Assembly: GCA_039000515.1 (NCBI GenBank)
Contig: JBCFYV010000012.1
Coordinates: 128,722,652 to 128,786,651, forward strand
Reading direction: 5' to 3'
Length of the DNA: 64,000 bases
Source: Timema cristinae
Lineage: Eukaryota > Arthropoda > Insecta > Phasmatodea > Timematidae
The notes under the pieces were generated by a model. The model made no database searches. It saw only the letters and a program-made list of their open reading frames with translations, and was not told the origin of the DNA. Of this stretch, positions 47,987-58,854 are shown piece by piece (within the stretch, counting starts at the first letter, position 1; each line of letters begins with the position of its first letter). The translations under genes and the position numbers were made by a program.

Positions 47987-49010
47987 CTTGTTTCTTTAAA
48001 TAAGTCAATTTAGGCTAAAATTGTAATAATTCCTACAAGCCTATAGGCTAAATGATCATTTGAACGTAAGACATATATGCAAAGTTTGTTATTCAAACAC
48101 ATGTAATTAAGTTTTAAGCTTCCTTATTCCATTATCGTTATCGAACATTTATGTCCCGTCTACAACCAAACGCACCCGCTTGTCGGACTCGCAACTACGC
48201 AATAACGTAATTTTGTCTGTCTACAATAGCTTACGCAAACACAATCGTATGTCGTAACTGTCGGGAGGAGATGAACATTGTCCATCTCTTGCGTTTATGT
48301 AGTTGCGTTGGCTTGCGTTCAGCCAATCAAAAAACAAATATGGATGGACTACTAAAATAAAATAATTTGAAGTTATTTCGTCTATGACAAAAACGATTGG
48401 AAATGTATAGTAATGAATACAGGATTTCCAATTAAAATGATGTGTGTTTAACCATTTAAATATTTTTTTTAAAATGTATTTCTTATTTGAAAACATTAAT
48501 ATGAATTTGACTTTCATAGTCATCATTGATGTTTGTTCCTATTGGTTGAAATTACGTTTTACGACTTTTCATTGTAGACAGTCTATTTTGTATTTAATAA
48601 AAGCGTAATTACGAGTGCATTTGCGATTGCGTAGTTGCGAGTCCGACAAGCGGGTATGTTGGTTGTAGACGGGCCTTTACTATCATACAAGCCTATAACC
48701 TAAATGATAATTTGAATGTATATCTACTACACAAAATTTGTCATTCAAACTAATGTAATTATGTTTGAAGCTACATTTTTTCATTTTAGCTATCTAACTT
48801 TATAGCTATTTTGTTCCTGAAACTATTACATAAGCTAATAACCAATTTTAAATATATGGTAGTCTTAGCGGACTGTAAGCAGCCTGGGTGTTATCTACAT
48901 ATTTTAATACATTAAAGCTGTTATTCTTAGTTTTACAATATTACCTTTAAAACTGAATTGTATATAACTTAATGTTGGCCTAAATGTGTCACCAGTCAAG
49001 TAGCGTATAA
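47987..49010 (-). repeat. Inverted second copy of the 35508-36065 dispersed repeat, split by a MITE
   Basis: The blocks CTTGTTTCTTTAAATAAGTC, TCCTACAAGCC and TTTAAAACTGAATTGTAT occur in inverted order relative to 36065-35508. The copy is interrupted by the 525-bp MITE at 48152-48676, so it is older than that insertion. Confidence 0.65.
48152..48676. mobile_element. MITE with about 50-bp inverted repeats and TTA duplication
   Basis: Left CCCGTCTACAACCAAACGCA through CTTGTCGGACTCGCAACTAC and right GTAGTTGCGAGTCCGACAAG through TTGTAGACGGG are inverted copies. TTA flanks both ends (48149-48151, 48677-48679), the duplication typical of PIF/Harbinger elements. The interior is non-coding. Confidence 0.75.
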
Positions 49011-49147
49011 TATTTCACTATTTAAAAAAAAACTTTTATCCACCAGACACACGTTTTTAGACAAGAACGTTGAAAGAAACCGTTAAATCGGTCCCCTCTC
49101 CAGCAAGCAGACGACAAACTTGAGTGTCACGAATTGGTCCGTTGTAA
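49001..49147 (+). repeat. Dispersed repeat shared with 29297-29445
   Basis: Blocks such as GTATAATATTTCACTATTTA, ACAAGAACGTTGAAAG and TTGGTCCGTTG align with the inverted sequence at 29297-29445. The MITE at 49148 is inserted at its right edge. Confidence 0.6.
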
Positions 49148-50736
49148 AGGCCCGTTGACTCGATGTTAGTTGACTAATGAAAGTACACTAATTCGGCTGC
49201 GCGCGCACAGCTTGCACCGTGTAAACAGACAAGCAAGCTACTAACATGCAAGTCCACTTGCAACTGAAAAAGTTGGTCACCTTCCAACTTTACTAATGCA
49301 AGTAGACAATCCAAAATGGCGGCAACTGAAGAATTGGTTGTGCGGGGGACACTTATTTGTGGAATGTTATGAAAAGAATGAGTTTTTGTGCAATTTTAAG
49401 CACCGAATTTATAAAGATAAGAATGGGAGGGATATTGCACTATAGGGTATTGTAAAGTTATATCAGGTGTACATATTCTCTTGAAGTTTCCAAAATAAAA
49501 TTTTAGGCCTACGTAAATTTTACAAATGTTCCTTGTGAGAGATATTATTTAATATCGGTAAACAAATGTTATCAATAATTTTAACAAACCATTATTTCCT
49601 ACCACTCAATGTGGCATGAGTAATTTTTTATATACGATCACAAAATATAATAAAACTTTGTAGTACCGTGATTAGTTCCGGCAACATAATATTCGCGTTA
49701 TCGGCAAGTAAGGTATGAATGTCCGGTGGTTTTCACGCGAAATCTTCGGTGCGTTTTCCAATCTCCATATTTGACACTTTAACCAATCTTTATAAGTTTT
49801 AAAATTAATTATAAATCATCAGCCCAAACACTTGTAGTAATGCTTTGGAATCTTTAGTAGATACATAATTTAATATTATTATCGTATAGCAAACCAGATA
49901 GTCTATATTTAAACCAATCTACAAATTAATGAATTATTATTTTTAAGGAATATTTTAGGCCTAGCAAGCTAGCCTTTAACAAATTATTTTGTTATCAGTA
50001 TACCAACATTTAAAACAGGGTTTAAAAAACCGGCGTTAGGCCTATTTAAAAAAATGCCCAACAAATTAATTAAGGCCTACTATTTTTTTTAATGTTTTAG
50101 GTCTAGCTAGGATTTAACAAGATATTTTTTTATTAGTATACCAACATTTAAAAGGGGGTTGAAAAAATCTGGGTTGGACCTATTTAAAAAAATGCCCTAC
50201 CGAGTTTGATTGTATTGGAATTTATTGACCTTATTTGAGTTTAATTTTATTTAACATATATGCTAAATAAGTTAACAAATAAAGTAAAATAATTTAATAA
50301 TTATTTGGGATTAACTAAAATATATTTTAATGTATTAAGGAACTAAGAAATAGGAGACACATTAATCACTAACTTTTTTATGTTGGCTATATAAAACAAT
50401 TTTTATTAAATAGGTAAACTAATTATGATAAATTGCGTTTACTAAGAAATTGTAATTTATTTGGCCGCCCATACTTATTATAAATTCACCCTTACTAGCT
50501 CCTAACACATAGGCATAATTAGTATATGCGTATAAATTACCCGAACGAGAAATGAGCCGAAGTGATAAAAAAGAAGGCTCCAATAGAGAGACCAGTTATC
50601 ACCACTCTTCATTTTCAGCCATGTTTTTAAAACCTCTACTAATTCAAGTGAAAAATGCGTGTCAACACAACTAACATGTTAGTAAGCTAATACCAATAAA
50701 CTTGCATTAGTACACTAACATCGTGTCAACGGGCCT
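49148..50736. mobile_element. 1.6-kb non-autonomous element with TAA duplication
   Basis: The ends are AGGCCCGTTGACTCGATGTT and AACATCGTGTCAACGGGCCT, inverted with a single mismatch over 20 bases. TAA flanks both sides (49145-49147, 50737-50739). Subterminal copies of CTAACATG, ACTAATGCAAGT and ACTTGCA recur near both ends. No transposase is present. The ends and duplication suggest mobilisation by a PIF/Harbinger transposase. Confidence 0.75.
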
Positions 50737-51034
50737 TAAGGGTTATAGTATAGTATAGAGATCAATGATCCTTGCATCTATATCTTCAGTTTAGGTTGTA
50801 TATTTGGAACTCTACTTTGTGTATGCAATAAAATACCTGTAGAAATGATCCTAATAATTTTGCTAGTTATCAAAATATCCATGTTAAATCGCATTTAGCA
50901 GATACTCCTAGCGCACAATAAAATAACTATAATAAAATCACACATAAATTCACATAAATGAATTCTATACTTCACTCCATACATAATATCGTTGGCTATA
51001 GCTACCAACACACAATGTTTTCTAAATTTATAAA

Positions 51035-51115
51035 CCAATAGCAAACAAGGCGGGAAAAGGAATTTCTTTATTTCATTGGTCAGATAAATTGCGCCAGTTC
51101 TTACCCGCCATATTG
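51035..51115 (+). promoter_or_regulatory. DEK promoter motifs: CCAAT, E2F-like, inverted CCAAT, YY1-like
   Basis: Within 100 bases before the DEK start codon are CCAAT (51035-51039), GGCGGGAAAA (51049-51058, an E2F-type site), ATTGG (51075-51079) and CCGCCATATTG (51105-51115, a YY1-type site). There is no TATA box. From memory, the human DEK promoter is also driven by NF-Y, YY1 and E2F. That the motifs function here is inference. Confidence 0.5.
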
Positions 51116-51136
51116 CAAAGACTTGGAAGCCTTAAA

Positions 51137-54100
51137 ATGTCGGTTGATCGAGATAGTGTTAAAGGAGAGGAATCAAAGGTATGTAAATAGCTGTGTAGTT
51201 ACGTTGGTTTTTGCTTCAAATTTTACACTTAGATGCTTTTATAAACCTATGTAAGCGTTAAGAATTTATTTTACAATTTAATTTTGTTTAGTAGTGCTGT
51301 GTACGTTTCAAGATGGCGTAGGCGGATCTTTGTAACTGTTTTTTAGAAAACGCGGGATTAGTCTTGAGCTGCTAATTCTTTGTTAAGGTGTAAATTTGGC
51401 AAGTAAAATGGTAAGCATAAATATAGCGTGTTTGTCACTTTACATACGCTAGTAATTAGAGGATTCTTTTCTGTCAGGTTATGTTGCTTTATTCACTGTT
51501 AGTTTGTAAGTATATTGTAATGTACACGGCTTTCAACTAAAATACATTATTTAACTCATGATGATAGAATATTTGATACACTATTTAAAATATTACCTTA
51601 CACGATTTAGTAACTTTCAAGTTTTGTTAATGTGAAGGGGGGGGTGTGTCAGTGTAATTTCAATTAAATTATTCCCTAGTTTGTAATACTAAATTAGGCA
51701 TGTTTATTATGTTAATGGTTATTTCACTATTAAGTATAGTAGCTAATTAATTTTGTTTCCTAACTCATAGTTAAGTAATGTGCACTATGATTTGTTATTG
51801 TTGGACTTAAAAAAGATTTGTTGGTAGGTCCTATGTTTATCTAAATGCTTTTGGTTCTAATCACAATACCGGGTAGGATGAACATAACTAAGTAGGACGG
51901 TACATTCACCGAGTTAAATAAACAGAGTTTGTTGAAATTGTAAATAAGTTTATTTCTACATTAGATGAAACCAGAGCAGTTTGGGGGCGTCTTCAACACA
52001 TCTTTTACAAAACATCCGTCATTCACAATAATTTTGTTGACAGGCTCACAACCTAAAGGAAATAAAGACTTTAAGAAAAAAGTTTATTATATCGGGAAAA
52101 CCTGAGATAAATCTGGAGTTTTATTCTATGTGGCCGACAGTGGGCTTCCAATAAAATCAGATTTTGAGTGTAGAAACTTTTTTTCCCACAAAATGACAAT
52201 TTTGAAAACTAAGTTAGCCAGGTCTGTTTTGCGTTATCTTTTTTTTGTCTTCTACAGACAACTGTTATTTGTGCTAGACTTAGCTACGAAGTAACAAGGT
52301 GTTATTTGTGCTAGACTTAGCTACGAAGTAACAAGGTGTTATTTGTGCTAGACTTAGCTACGAAGTAACAAGGTGTTATTTTTGCTAGACTTAGCTACGA
52401 AGTAACAAGGTGTTATTTGTGCTATACTTAGCTACGAAGTAACAAGGTGTTTTGTAAATTATTGTGCTCAGGTGGAAGACGTGAAGAAAGAGGAGCTGGC
52501 GGCAGACTCCAAGAATGGAGGCGATGACAAATCTTCGGATGATGCCAGCGAAAAGGGAAAGAAAGTACCCCCTAAGAAGAGGGTGCCAAAAGCTAAAGAA
52601 GCTAAAAAAGAAGTAAAGAAGGAAGAAAGCAAGAAAAGGATAAGAAACATGTCAATGATGATGGAGGCGAGGGTGACGATGAAGATGAGGCAGGGGACGA
52701 GATACATCCAGAGAGTGGGCTCTTAAAGGCAGTGGTGAGTCACAAGCATGGCTCTTCTGGCAGTAAGATACAGTGGTGAGTCACATACATGCTCTTCTGC
52801 AGTAAGATAAAGTGGTGAGTCACATACATGGCTCTTCTGGCAGTAAGTCACAGTGGTGAGTCACGAGCACGACTCTTCTCGCAGTAAGATACAGTGGTGA
52901 GTCACATACACGGCTCTTCTGGCAGTAAGATACAGTGGTGAGTCACATACATGGCTCTTCTGGCAGTAAGATACAATGGTGAGTCACGAGCACGGCTCTT
53001 CTGGCAGTAAGATACAGTGGTGAGTCACATACACGGCTCTTCTGGCAGTAAGATACAATGGTGAGTCACGAGCACGGCTCTTCTGGCAGTAAGTCACAGT
53101 GGTGAGTCACGAGCACGGCTCTTCTGGCAGTAAGATACAGTGGTGAGTCACATACACGGCTCTTCTGGCAGTAAGATACAATGGTGAGTCACGAGCAGGC
53201 TCTTCTGGCAGTAAGTCACAGTGGTGAGTCACGAGCACGGCTCTTCTGGCAGTAAGTCACAGTGGTGAGTCACGAGCACGGCTCTTCTGGCAGTAAGATA
53301 CAGTGGTGAGTCACATACACGGCTCTTCTGGCAGTAAGATACAATGGTGAGTCACGAGCACGGCTCTTCTGGCAGTAAGTCACAGTGGTGAGTCACGAGC
53401 ACGGCTCTTCTGGCAGTAAGATACAGTGGTGAGTCACATACACGGCTCTTCTGGCAGTAAGATACAATGGTGAGTCACGAGCACGGCTCTTCTGGCAGTA
53501 AGTCACAGTGGTGAGTCACGAGCACGGCTCTTCTGGCAGTAAGATAAAGTGGTGAGTCACATACATGGCTCTTCTGGCAGTAAGATACAGTGGTGAGTCA
53601 CGAGCATTATCTCTCGCACTCTGCTAATGACTTATCTAAAGGTTTAGGGCCTGTGACTTTGTAACAGTTTAGATAGAACAAAGCTAATTTGTATAAAGTT
53701 ATACTTAATGATGAACAATCCATGCTATCATGTCAGTAAGTCGGTTATGGTCACAGCTAAATAGTCTTTAAATTGGACACGAGAATCAAACCCGGAACTC
53801 TAGCTTATTACAGAGCTATCCAGGTGTCGTCTCATGTAGCATACTAAGCCATTAACCAAATTACAAATAGCTAGCTTGGTTATTTAACCAATCATGTTTT
53901 GTACATTTGGCAGCCTTAAGCAGGGCTGCGTTATCTGATAGTGATCTTGGTCACTCATATGTAGAGGCAATTTCTAAACATGTCCATCACAGACTCTGCC
54001 TTAAAATATTTGTGTAGATTGAGCGTGGGCACGACTCCTGAATAGCTCGGTGGTTAGAGCATTGGGGTACTAAACCAAAGGTTGCGGGTTTGATTCCCCT

Positions 54101-56685
54101 CGTCTAGGTGTCATTTTTCAGTTTAAATAATATTTATACTGAATATGTCATCATAAATGAAATGGACCGAGGCTCTTCTAGTTTAGGACATACTTGACAA
54201 CATTGGGCCGAGTGCAGCCTTTAATCTTGGAACCAAACCCATCTCTCCTTGTTCAAGTGATTGTAAGAACAATTTGACATCCTCAGACATTGTGTGCAAG
54301 AAACAAACACAATAAACACGATCTTGCTTCTCTTTCTGGCATATATAACAGCGGACATGTTGGGTGAGGATTGCAGGTGTGGTCCCGTTGTTGGACCAAC
54401 CGTTAGAGCTGCAAGGGACCAGAGACCGTAAGAAGGTTGAAAGGTTTACTCAGGAGGTGAAACTGGACAGTAGTGCTGGAGCGGTGATCGAGATTCCAGA
54501 AGGGAGAGGAGACGCACTCGGAGACATTCCTATCATCAATGCTGCTATCCAGGTACATTGGGCCTATCCCTTGTTCCTTAGAACCTTAGCAGAGCATGTT
54601 TGGCGCCCCAAACTCCCAAACTAAAGTTATTTTATGACATGTTGTTCCAGCGAGCCAGAGTCGAAAGTTTGAAGCCACTGCACAAGGTTTTGTTCACCAA
54701 AGTGGGCAAGATCAACTTTATTAAAACAACCTCAAGAAGTTTAATGGCTTTAATTTTGATTCAGGCTCTGACCAGTTGGAGAAGAAGAAGGTTTTCATAT
54801 CAAAGTACGTTTCAATCTGATTAACATAATTTGAATTTACTGTAAATATTCATGACGATGTTGTGACGTTCTCTCCTTGTCACACATTTCTCCAGGCTAC
54901 AGGTGAGGGAGATTAGGTTCATAATGGATGTCCTGGATCTGGAAAAGAAGGGAAACAGGGAAGAGCTGTCTAAAAGAATGGCAGAGTTCCTGCTGTGTCC
55001 CAAGGACTCTGGTAAAGAGGCCCCCAAACTGAGGAGTAAGAGAAGTAGCGCTATCAAGGCTGCCAAGAGAGGATTCTCAGAGTGAGTTCTACTTTGTTAC
55101 ATTGGTTGATAATATAGTGATCTAACAGTCCTCTCATCCTCCAAGAGCAGGTCCTGGTCTAACAGTCTCCTCTGATTCTCATCTCCAAGAGCGGGTCCGG
55201 GATCTAACAGTCTCCCCTGATTCTCATCCTCCAAGAGCAGGTCCTGGCTAACAGTCTCCCTGATTCTCACCTCCAAGAGCAGATTCTGGTCTAACAGTCT
55301 CCTCTGATTCTCACCCTCCAAGAGCAGGTCCTGATCTAACAGTCTCCCTGATTCTCATCCTCCAAGAGCAGGTCCCTGGTCTAACAGTCTCCTCTGATTC
55401 TCACCCTCCAAGAGCAGTTCTGGTCTAACAGTCTCCTCTGATTCTCACCCTCCAAGAGCAGTCCTGGTCTAACAGTCTCCTCTGATTCTCACCCTCCAAG
55501 AGCAGGTCCTGAGCTAACAGTCTCCCCTGATTCTCATCCTCCGAGAGCAGGTCCTGGTCTAACAGTCTCCCCTGATTCTCATCCTCCGAGAGCAGGTCCT
55601 GATCTAACAGTCTCCCCTGATTCTCACCCTCCAAGAGCAGGCCTGATCTAACCGTCTCCCCTGATTCTCATCCTCTGAGAGCAGGTCCTGATCTAACAGT
55701 CTCCCCTGATTCTCATCCTTCCAAGAGCAGGTCCTGTCTAACAGTCTCCCCTGATTCTCACCTCCGAGAGCAGGTCCTGAGCTAACAGTCTCCCCTGATT
55801 CTCATCCTCCAGAGAGCAGGTCCTGATCTAACAGTCTCCCCTGATTCTCACCCTCCGAGAGCAGGTCCTGATCTAACAGTCTCCCCTGATTCTCACCCTC
55901 CGAGAGCAGGTCCTGATCTAACCGTCTCCCCTGATTCTCATCCTCCGAGAGCAGGTCCTGATCTAACAGTCTCCCCTGATTCTCATCCTCCAAAGAGCAG
56001 GTCCTGATCTAACGTCTCCCCTGATTCTCACCCTCCAAGAGCAGGTCCTGGTCTAACAGTCTCCCCTGATTCTCACCTCCAAGAGCAGATTCGGACTGTC
56101 CCTCCATTGTCACAGTACTCAAGTCATGCAGCTCTGATTAACATGTTAATTGATATTAATTAAGAGAAGGGTCTAACAGAATGGATGAAAATAAATTAAA
56201 AGTGCTATTTATGTGAACATATTTCTTTTATTAAGATCATTTTAATAAACCTCATTTGGGGGGGGGGGGGGGTCGATTGGTGAGTTTTATTTAGAGTTTT
56301 GCAAATAAAAGACTATAAAAACTAGATTCTATATTGGTGCGGAATCTCAAAACCAGTGTTATTGGCTCTGATTCATGCACATTCTTAACATGTTACCTTT
56401 TGTTTGATCCTGGGGCCTATAAATAAAACTATTTGGTTACCCTCGTGTTTAATTCTAACTTATTACAGATCTGAAGAGGAGGAGGAGCGTCGTGCGCCCA
56501 GAGCTCGGCGCCCCAGAGCTAAAATATCCATGAAAGAAGATTCCGGTTCAGAGTCTGAAGAAAAGATCACAAAGACATCTAGCAGTAGACGAGGTAAAAA
56601 AGAAGTGGTCGCACAAGAGGAAGACAAGATTAGCGAGGAAGAGAATGAGAAACTGGAAAATGAAAGTGAAGACATTGACTCAGAT
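51137..56685 (+). CDS. DEK: DEK chromatin protein, partial (first six coding exons)
   Basis: Exons are 51137-51178, 52472-52762, 54377-54552, 54651-54804, 54896-55081 and 56469-56685. DEK binds chromatin and structured DNA in the nucleus. After an acidic, lysine-rich N-terminus come GTRDRKKVERFTQEVKLD, the SAP-like domain (LHKVLFTKVGK, FNGFNFDSGSDQLEKKK, VREIRFIMDVLDLEKKG, ELSKRMAEFLLCPKDSGK) and an acidic-basic tail (SEEEEERRAPRARRPRAK). The C-terminal DEK domain is not in the window; a gap follows. As written the frame breaks twice, each time one A short: 52634-52637 in exon 2 and 54723-54726 in exon 4. With those, the exons total 356 codons in perfect phase. The exon 2 end at 52762 (donor GTAAGA) is chosen because only it fits the phase of exon 3. 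Confidence 0.88.
52263..52451. repeat. 37-bp minisatellite, 5 copies, end of DEK intron 1
   Basis: GTGTTATTTGTGCTAGACTT followed by AGCTACGAAGTAACAAG, ending 20 bases before the exon 2 acceptor. Confidence 0.92.
52727..53610. repeat. 41-bp array, about 21 copies, spanning the DEK exon 2 donor
   Basis: The unit is GGCTCTTCTGGCAGTAAGAT, ACAGTGGTGAGTCACATACA, C. The exon 2 end itself (GGCTCTTAAAGGCAGTGGTG then AGTCAC) is a divergent first unit, and the predicted donor GGCA/GTAAGA lies in the second. Unit subtypes (GATACAGTG, GATACAATG, GTCACAGTG) recur in two- and three-unit blocks. Confidence 0.93.
53770..53835 (-). repeat. tRNA-like SINE head in DEK intron 2 (minus)
   Basis: On the minus strand, ACACCTGGATAGCTCTGTAA is followed by the B-box-like CCGGGTTTGATTCTCGTG at tRNA spacing. 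Confidence 0.45.
54025..54125 (+). repeat. tRNA-like SINE head in DEK intron 2 (plus)
   Basis: AATAGCTCGGTGGTTAGAGC (A box) and TTGCGGGTTTGATTCCCC (B box) are at tRNA spacing, but the acceptor stem does not pair, so a SINE rather than a functional tRNA is favoured. Confidence 0.45.
55116..56097. repeat. 45-bp array, about 22 copies, in DEK intron 5
   Basis: The unit is TCTAACAGTCTCCCCTGATT, CTCATCCTCCAAGAGCAGGT, CCTGA. As 45 is a multiple of three, the minus strand shows short repeated frames (GENQGRLLDQDLLSE), which I treat as artefacts. Several units have one-base losses. Confidence 0.93.
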
Positions 56686-57139
56686 GTAAGTGGCTTCCTT
56701 TTCTTTATTACTGGGGTTATTATCTATCTAAATATGAGTCAAATTATACCAAGGGTTCATATTCATGTTGGCTACAGACGGGAAATGTCATAACAGGTCG
56801 TCATAGAAGACTAAACTACCATCAAATAAAAAGAAGGGAATACAAATTTAGAAGATATAATTTTGCCAAACATGACCGCCTGTAGCAAGGTCCATATATA
56901 TTAATGTCGTTGCTTGGAACTGGCGTGAAATCTTTTAAAGCATGAAATCAAAAGATATATGTATCGAAACTTAAGTATCGTAATGTGTAAAAGTGGAAAT
57001 CGTGATTTTTAATGCAAACGTCAGAAAAAAAAGCCTAAATATCCCGAAAACACTAATTTTTCCTGTGATCCATTTTATACTTATGAGATAAGAAAAAATT
57101 GATACTATCCGTATAGACGGCAACCCTTACGTAGCTCTA
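56686..57139. other. DEK intron 6 up to the assembly gap
   Basis: No further DEK exon is recognisable before the gap. AT-rich, no element identified. Confidence 0.5.
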
Positions 57140-57239
57140 NNNNNNNNNNNNNNNNNNNNNNNNNNNNNNNNNNNNNNNNNNNNNNNNNNNNNNNNNNNNN
57201 NNNNNNNNNNNNNNNNNNNNNNNNNNNNNNNNNNNNNNN
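57140..57239. other. 100-N assembly gap
   Basis: Exactly 100 N, the usual placeholder for a gap of unknown size. Linkage between DEK and the sequence to the right is therefore uncertain. Confidence 0.99.
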
Positions 57240-57667
57240 TCACCAGTGTTACCACATTGAAAACTATATTGCATGATGTGGTATTTGCCAAATTACAAAG
57301 AAATTGTGTTTATTTTTTAAAAAAAGGTTAAAATCATGTTATTCGCATGAAAACGGCAGAATTCATTTTATCGAATTTAGCATGTCCTTACTTATAGGTA
57401 TTGATATATATCAAAATATTGGCAGTCAGCTTAAATCAAACACAAAGAAGAAGAGAGTACAAATAACACAAACAATGGAGTAATCCATTTTGAATTTTGA
57501 ATTAAACTGTTGGAAACAAATTGTGCCAACTGTTTTTGGGAGTAGAGATAAATTCCTTGTTGTGGTTAATATTTATAGAAAACTGATGATGATGATGATA
57601 ATAATAATAGATAAGAGAAAATAATAATAATAATGTTAAATTTGGAAAATAATATTATAGAAATAAA

Positions 57668-58560
57668 CTATCTTCTGTTGAGGCCTGGTGGTAATCTTGA
57701 TTTGGTGATCCATTGGTGGGCCAGTTCCCACTGTCTAAGTTGAGAACTGTTGCACTGTTTGGGAAATGCTCTTAATATTTTGGTGGTGTAGCAGGTTTGA
57801 AAGTTCTGGTTGTGGGTACCAGCATGGATGGGTACAGGCTTATCCGGATCTTTGTGGTTTGTGTCAAAGCGATGATTGTTCATTCGCTGACTGAGAGAAC
57901 CTGTAGTGAGGCCTATATATTCTGCATCACATGATTTGCACTGTAGTTTGATATATCAAGTTATTGGTTTTGCAATTGTAATATCCCGGGATTTTGTATT
58001 CCACTTTGGTTACTTTGCTGTTGAAGGATGTAGCTGGTAGGTGTATTCCAAATGTGCTGCAACGGGTGCTACCGCAGGGGTGTGAACCTTTGGTAGTCGG
58101 TTTTTCTTCTCGGATTCTCTTGGGGTCAGGAAGTTTGGGATGGACTAGAATATTGTGGAGATTGGGTGGCCGTTTGAAAGTGACTCTTGGGGGTGAACTA
58201 AGGTTTTGGGTCTGGGTAGAACTGGTAGGAATTTGTAACCACATTTAAGGATGGTGTTGATACGTTGTAGACCAGGATGGTATTGGGTTGTGAGAGGGAC
58301 GTCCTCAACTTTTTTTGGAGGGTCGTGGTCATCCCTGGAGATATGGGTTGTCTATTAGAGGCTTGGGGTAACCTCTACTTTGGAAAACTGTGGGGAGTTG
58401 TTTGCAATATTCAGTTAAATCGTCGGGTTCTGAACATATCCGTTTGGCTCGTGTGGCAAGGCTGAATGGTAGTGGAGGTATTGTTGGTGATTGGTGGGTT
58501 TTATATGTAGAGTGGTACGAATTTGGTTATTTTCAAGGAACAGATCCACATCAAGGAAGG
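57668..58560 (-). pseudogene. Penelope-like retroelement relic: RT end and GIY-YIG endonuclease
   Basis: In minus-strand order, 58560-58430 reads FLDVDLFLENNQIRTTLHIK then PTNHQQYLHYHSALPHEP, the end of a Penelope-type reverse transcriptase. Positions 58244-57930 carry RPPNLHNILVHPKLPD and GYYNCKTNNLIY. After a one-base shift, LQCKSCDAEYIGLTTGSLSQ and RMNNHRFDTNHKDPDKPVP complete a GIY-YIG-like nuclease, ending at 57668. It is frame-broken and truncated. Confidence 0.7.
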
Positions 58561-58854
58561 TAAGACTATGAGCCCCCTAAACTTCACCCACAATAAATCA
58601 CATCATAGTCTTACCATAGTGATGTACTGAACACGGACGGGGGTTTTCACAGTTTGTCATTTAGTTAGAGATTTGTGTTGGTAAATAAGCGTCTCTAGCA
58701 GTGTCCGTGCCGTTATTGTGAAATTGTTTCACCGTAAAAGCCAGTATTGATTTACTGGGGGAATAAACTGTCTGCTATAAAGAAGTTACTATTCAGAAAT
58801 GTGTCAGGAGGGATATTTCACTGAACTCTACATACAAGTGAGGAAAAGGAGGAG
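58561..58854. other. Spacer with a 13-bp perfect inverted repeat
   Basis: GGTAAGACTATGA at 58559-58571 is inverted at 58603-58615 (31-base loop). No gene is seen. Confidence 0.5.

Noticed and set aside
54025..54125. Functional tRNA gene
   Set aside because: A and B box motifs are present but the acceptor stem and anticodon arm do not pair, so it is listed as a SINE head.
55097..55993. Minus-strand GENQGRLLDQDLL repeat frames in DEK intron 5
   Set aside because: They follow from the 45-bp unit and are broken by one-base losses; no start context or flanking domain.
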